From Drechslerella dactyloides (taxonomy: Eukaryota > Ascomycota > Orbiliomycetes > Orbiliales > Orbiliaceae): a stretch of 64,000 bases of DNA. Made by a program: the position numbers and the translations under genes. The DNA lies in assembly GCA_020064725.1 (NCBI GenBank), contig JAGTWJ010000002.1, forward strand, positions 4,216,001 to 4,280,000, in the 5' to 3' direction. Below, one piece after another: positions 61,375 to 64,000 of the stretch (position 1 is its first letter; every line of letters begins with the position of its first letter). A model generated the notes under the pieces. The model was given only the letters and a program-made list of their open reading frames with translations, was not told the DNA's origin and searched no databases.

Positions 61375-61995
61375 CCGATGCATTAGGAGATTGTCTTGCA
61401 TGCGAATTGGCTAGCTGTTCTGTAAACGTTGGTAATGATGGGCTATTCCTGCTTCTAGCGCCTAGTCTTCGGAGCGAGTTGTCTAGCATATGTGTATAGA
61501 TTGATGCATGGTACGTTGGTGATGAGGGTCGGGTGCATGTTTGAAGTTTAATGGTAATATATACGAGGGAGTCTCATGTGAGATACGGTGGGTATAGATA
61601 GTTTTGCTGGGTATTACTAGTATATTTTATTTTATCATCGAATGTTTTCTAAGTCTATATATATATCGTACGAGATTTCCAGGGAAAAGAGTGAACTTTT
61701 TGTGAAATGAAAAGCAAATATATGTCCACCAACGCCGAGAATTCCGTGAGGTTTATACATCTAACCGATTAAACTGACTGGCTAAATCGAACAAGGAATC
61801 TAAACAAAAAGTCGAATAATAATACAGGGTATATGAAGAAAGACGAAATAAAGAGGAAGTCATAGAAAAGAGAGAGAACGAAAAAACGTATATGGGTATC
61901 CAGATATTACAATTATTATATCCCGCCAAACGTATATTGGCGGAGTACTGGGATAAAACAAAAATAAGGTGTATATTCGGGTATAATATTAGGAA
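61375..61995. other. Intergenic, AT-rich
   Basis: This is the convergent 3' space of YTP1 and PTH1, strongly AT-rich with TATATA runs near 61650. No gene was recognised. Confidence 0.6.
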
Positions 61996-62925
61996 TTATT
62001 TTTTTTTGCCGTACCGCCCCGTCGTGCCAAGTTGGTGAATCACATCCCTCACAGCCGGCAGCGCATACTCGACCATCCGGTCGACGTCACCCCGCGGCAT
62101 CGTACTTAGCACGTAGTCTGCCACGACATTCGCATCCCGGCTGACGGGTCGGTTTATGCCCAAGCCGATCTTAAAGACTGACTCCCGCGGTATGCTGGTG
62201 GCGATTGACGACAGACCGTTGTGACCCCCCGCCGAGCCGTCCTTCTTGAACTTGACGCTGCCGATGGGCTTCTCGAGTTCGTCGTGGAGGACTACGAGCA
62301 TTGCTTTGTTGCGCTCCTGGCTCGGCAGGGAGATGGTGAAGGACTTCCAGGCCTTGCTGACGGCCGGCCCGGAGGCGTTCATGAAGGCTGTCGACTGGAA
62401 GAGGGTGGTGCTATAGCTGGAGAGTTGTTCCGTTGGCTTTTTAGGCTTTTGCTTCGGTATGGGTTGGCCGTCGGATTGGATGAGTGTCGGAGGGGGAGTT
62501 GAAGGCGGGGGTTCAACGGTGAAGGAGGGACCGTCAGCGGTGGGTCCACCGAAGTGACGGGAGGTGCGGAGGGGCGAGGCGGCCAGGTGTGGGAGGAGGA
62601 TGTGGGCGGCGGAGTGGCGGGTCGCGAGGAGCTTTCCTGGATTGCCGATGGCGCAGATGAGGATGTGGCGGGTGCTCATCTCTGGGTCTTCTGGCGGGGT
62701 CGCGGAAACTGTCGTCGAAGATGATGAAGCGGATGTAGAGGGTGGAGAGGCGGATGTATTAGTATATAAGGACGGTGATGCCTCCGGCGACAGTTCCGGC
62801 GAGAGTTCTGGCGATAGTTCCGCGAGCGGTTCTTTCGAGGAAGAGTCTGCGTGTTGTTCGTGTTGGATGTGTTGTGCGGCCTGTTCGCGGCGCTGGCGCT
62901 GGCGGCGCTTGCCCTTGATGCCCAT
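61996..62925 (-). CDS. PTH1: Peptidyl-tRNA hydrolase (Pth1/bacterial type) with N-terminal extension
   Basis: This is a single exon of 309 residues. The enzyme frees tRNA from peptidyl-tRNA, in fungi mainly in mitochondria. The Pth core starts near residue 83 (MSTRHILICAIGNPGKLLAT). It has the catalytic-histidine motif TRHSAAH (usually TRHN), then TAFMNASGPAVSKAW (the MN.SG site), VVLHDELEKPIGSVKFK and GSAGGHNGLSSI, so the key Asn, His, Asp and Asn are present. A Ser/Pro-rich insert interrupts the fold between strands. The 82-residue N-terminal extension is Arg/Gln-rich, then has LSPE repeats. It could be a targeting sequence, or translation may begin at the internal Met of MSTRH. Confidence 0.88.
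   Translation of the reverse strand: MGIKGKRRQRQRREQAAQHIQHEQHADSSSKEPLAELSPELSPELSPEASPSLYTNTSASPPSTSASSSSTTVSATPPEDPEMSTRHILICAIGNPGKLLATRHSAAHILLPHLAASPLRTSRHFGGPTADGPSFTVEPPPSTPPPTLIQSDGQPIPKQKPKKPTEQLSSYSTTLFQSTAFMNASGPAVSKAWKSFTISLPSQERNKAMLVVLHDELEKPIGSVKFKKDGSAGGHNGLSSIATSIPRESVFKIGLGINRPVSRDANVVADYVLSTMPRGDVDRMVEYALPAVRDVIHQLGTTGRYGKKK
62783..62822 (-). repeat. 12-nt coding repeat (LSPE units) in PTH1
   Basis: Three near-identical 12-nt units (plus strand GCGACAGTTCCG, GCGAGAGTTCTG, GCGATAGTTCCG) encode tandem LSPE in the N-terminal extension. Confidence 0.8.
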
Positions 62926-63404
62926 ATTAGATATTACGATTAGAGATTACGACTACCAGTATTGTATACTAGTTGGTATTGTAGAAATGTTTTTTTGTCT
63001 ATGATGAAGTTGAATGACGGCGAGAGAGAGAGTGTGGGTTTATATAATTGATGTAACTAGTCAGAGGATGCGGTCGCGGTGCGCAATTCCGGCGCTGAGT
63101 AATAGCGGTGTATGACAGTGAGTCTTGCTGCTGCATGCGCAGGTCGCCGGCTGTGCGATGAGTCGAACGCAACGGCGGTGCTGACACGGCGCAACCGGTG
63201 GGATTCATGCCTGGAACCGCATTAAACCAGGCAGGCTGATCTGAAATAAGACGCCTTCGCCGAGGCGGACTCGACGCTCGAGCCCGTATCTTGTGCGCTC
63301 GGTCGTGGGTTCGGTCGTACTGCTGTACGGCCGACTGTGCAACCTGATTTGTCGGCATGCGAACTCCACTCCGACGATATGTGCTGTACGACACGACGGC
63401 TAAA
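62926..63404. other. Intergenic
   Basis: This is the promoter region of PTH1 and 3' flank of the next gene. No gene was recognised. Confidence 0.55.
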
Positions 63405-63752
63405 CTATGGCGACTGCCCTTTGAGACGCTCGCTCTCCCGTAGTCGGAATCGTACTTTCTTCTTCTTCTTCTTCGAGCTGCTGCTCTTCTCCGGCGGGCT
63501 GTCGCAAATTTCTGGGATGGTTTTGGAGTTGGGAGTGCAGGTCAGCGCTGGCGGTCGGCGTTTTGGCAGCGATGCGGGCAGGCTGCTGAGGGTGTCGTAG
63601 ATGGCGATAGTGAGGATGGCGAGGAAGGCGGTGGCCAGGAGGCCGAACAGGAAGACTGGCGGCGGGTATTTGTGGAGGAAGTTGTGGCATGCGTGAACGG
63701 CCTGCGAGGCCGTGTCCACTGTCGTGGTGTAGTAGCTGGTGTATTCTACCAT
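63405..63752 (-). CDS. Small single-pass membrane protein, unknown
   Basis: This is an intact 115-residue frame from ATG at 63752 to TGA. Residues about 32-51 (PVFLFGLLATAFLAILTIAI) form one clear membrane helix. A short N-terminal part (VEYTSYYTTTVDTASQAV) lacks a cleavable signal. The C-terminal 60 residues are soluble and end in a poly-lysine stretch followed by KVRFRLRESERLK. KVRF at 99-102 fits the RVxF docking consensus for protein phosphatase 1. I do not recognise a family. The membrane helix, intact frame and gene-like spacing support a real gene, but expression is not shown. Confidence 0.55.
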   Translation of the reverse strand: MVEYTSYYTTTVDTASQAVHACHNFLHKYPPPVFLFGLLATAFLAILTIAIYDTLSSLPASLPKRRPPALTCTPNSKTIPEICDSPPEKSSSSKKKKKKVRFRLRESERLKGQSP

Positions 63753-64000
63753 CTTGTGATATTACCAAGGACAGCTATTCTGAATGGAGTTGACGATATC
63801 CACAGTTCCAGAATATCAAGTAGGTAAGCAACGTATGAGAGTTTATATAGACCGGATCGATAGCTGGTGGGGAATTTATAACTTTAGTTTGTATAAAATA
63901 TAATGCTGGGCGGAGCAGACGTCGTCATTGGAGCTGGGAAAAGGCGGCATGTGGCCATATATACACCGGTGCACCTACCGGCAAGTTGCGAGCCAGAATT
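63753..64000. other. Right edge, upstream of the small membrane protein
   Basis: This is promoter-like AT-rich sequence with TATATAGA near 63845 and TATATA near 63960. The window ends before another gene is visible. Confidence 0.5.

Noticed and set aside
1..64000. CRISPR arrays, insertion sequences or bacterial-type operons
   Set aside because: No regular spaced direct repeats, transposase motifs or Shine-Dalgarno-led gene trains were seen; all genes are eukaryotic.

Overview
This window looks like nuclear DNA of a filamentous ascomycete (Pezizomycotina). The genes are eukaryotic housekeeping and signalling genes, cut by many short introns (about 50-110 nt, GT...AG, often with a CTAAC/CTGAC-like branch site). 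They encode fungal hallmark proteins such as STE11, YTP1, the GID subunit FYV10, BDP1 and a full-length ABCB multidrug transporter. I see no viral, prokaryotic or transposon coding sequence, no CRISPR array, and no tRNA or rRNA gene I can support. The sequence alone does not fix the class or species.

Layout: 0-3.5 kb has no recognisable gene. 3.5-5.9 kb holds a membrane-anchored, pepsin-like protein whose catalytic aspartate motifs are altered. At 7.1-10.9 kb ORC2 (-) and ARG7 (+) are divergent from a 320-bp shared promoter; VPS18 (-) at 11.2-14.3 kb is convergent with ARG7. A 3.7-kb divergent gap leads to STE11 (+) at 18.0-21.3 kb. At 23.5-30.2 kb SAC3 and FYV10 lie in tandem on the minus strand. 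An unrecognised secreted acidic protein (-) at 31.0-32.8 kb diverges from SEC61 (+) at 33.8-35.8 kb. Then follow KAP122/PDR6 (+), BDP1 (-), BRE1 (+), SWI5 (-), BMT5 (+), the ABC transporter (-), RPL39 (+), YTP1 (+), PTH1 (-) and a small single-pass membrane protein (-).

The genes form no pathway cluster. They cover replication (ORC2), recombination (SWI5), chromatin (BRE1), Pol III transcription (BDP1), mRNA export and nuclear transport (SAC3, KAP122), translation and ribosomes (RPL39, BMT5, PTH1), secretion and vacuolar traffic (SEC61, VPS18), protein turnover (FYV10), arginine synthesis (ARG7) and MAPK signalling (STE11). I reconstructed most gene models exon by exon. For the main ones the summed exon length is a multiple of three and the junctions restore family motifs.

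The items most worth a second look are the pepsin-like receptor-shaped protein with degenerate active sites, the secreted acidic orphan protein, the small membrane protein with a PP1-docking-like motif, the FG/FD-repeat insert of SAC3, the acidic microsatellite inside STE11, and a degenerate tandem repeat at 41.5 kb. None of these is proof of a new system.
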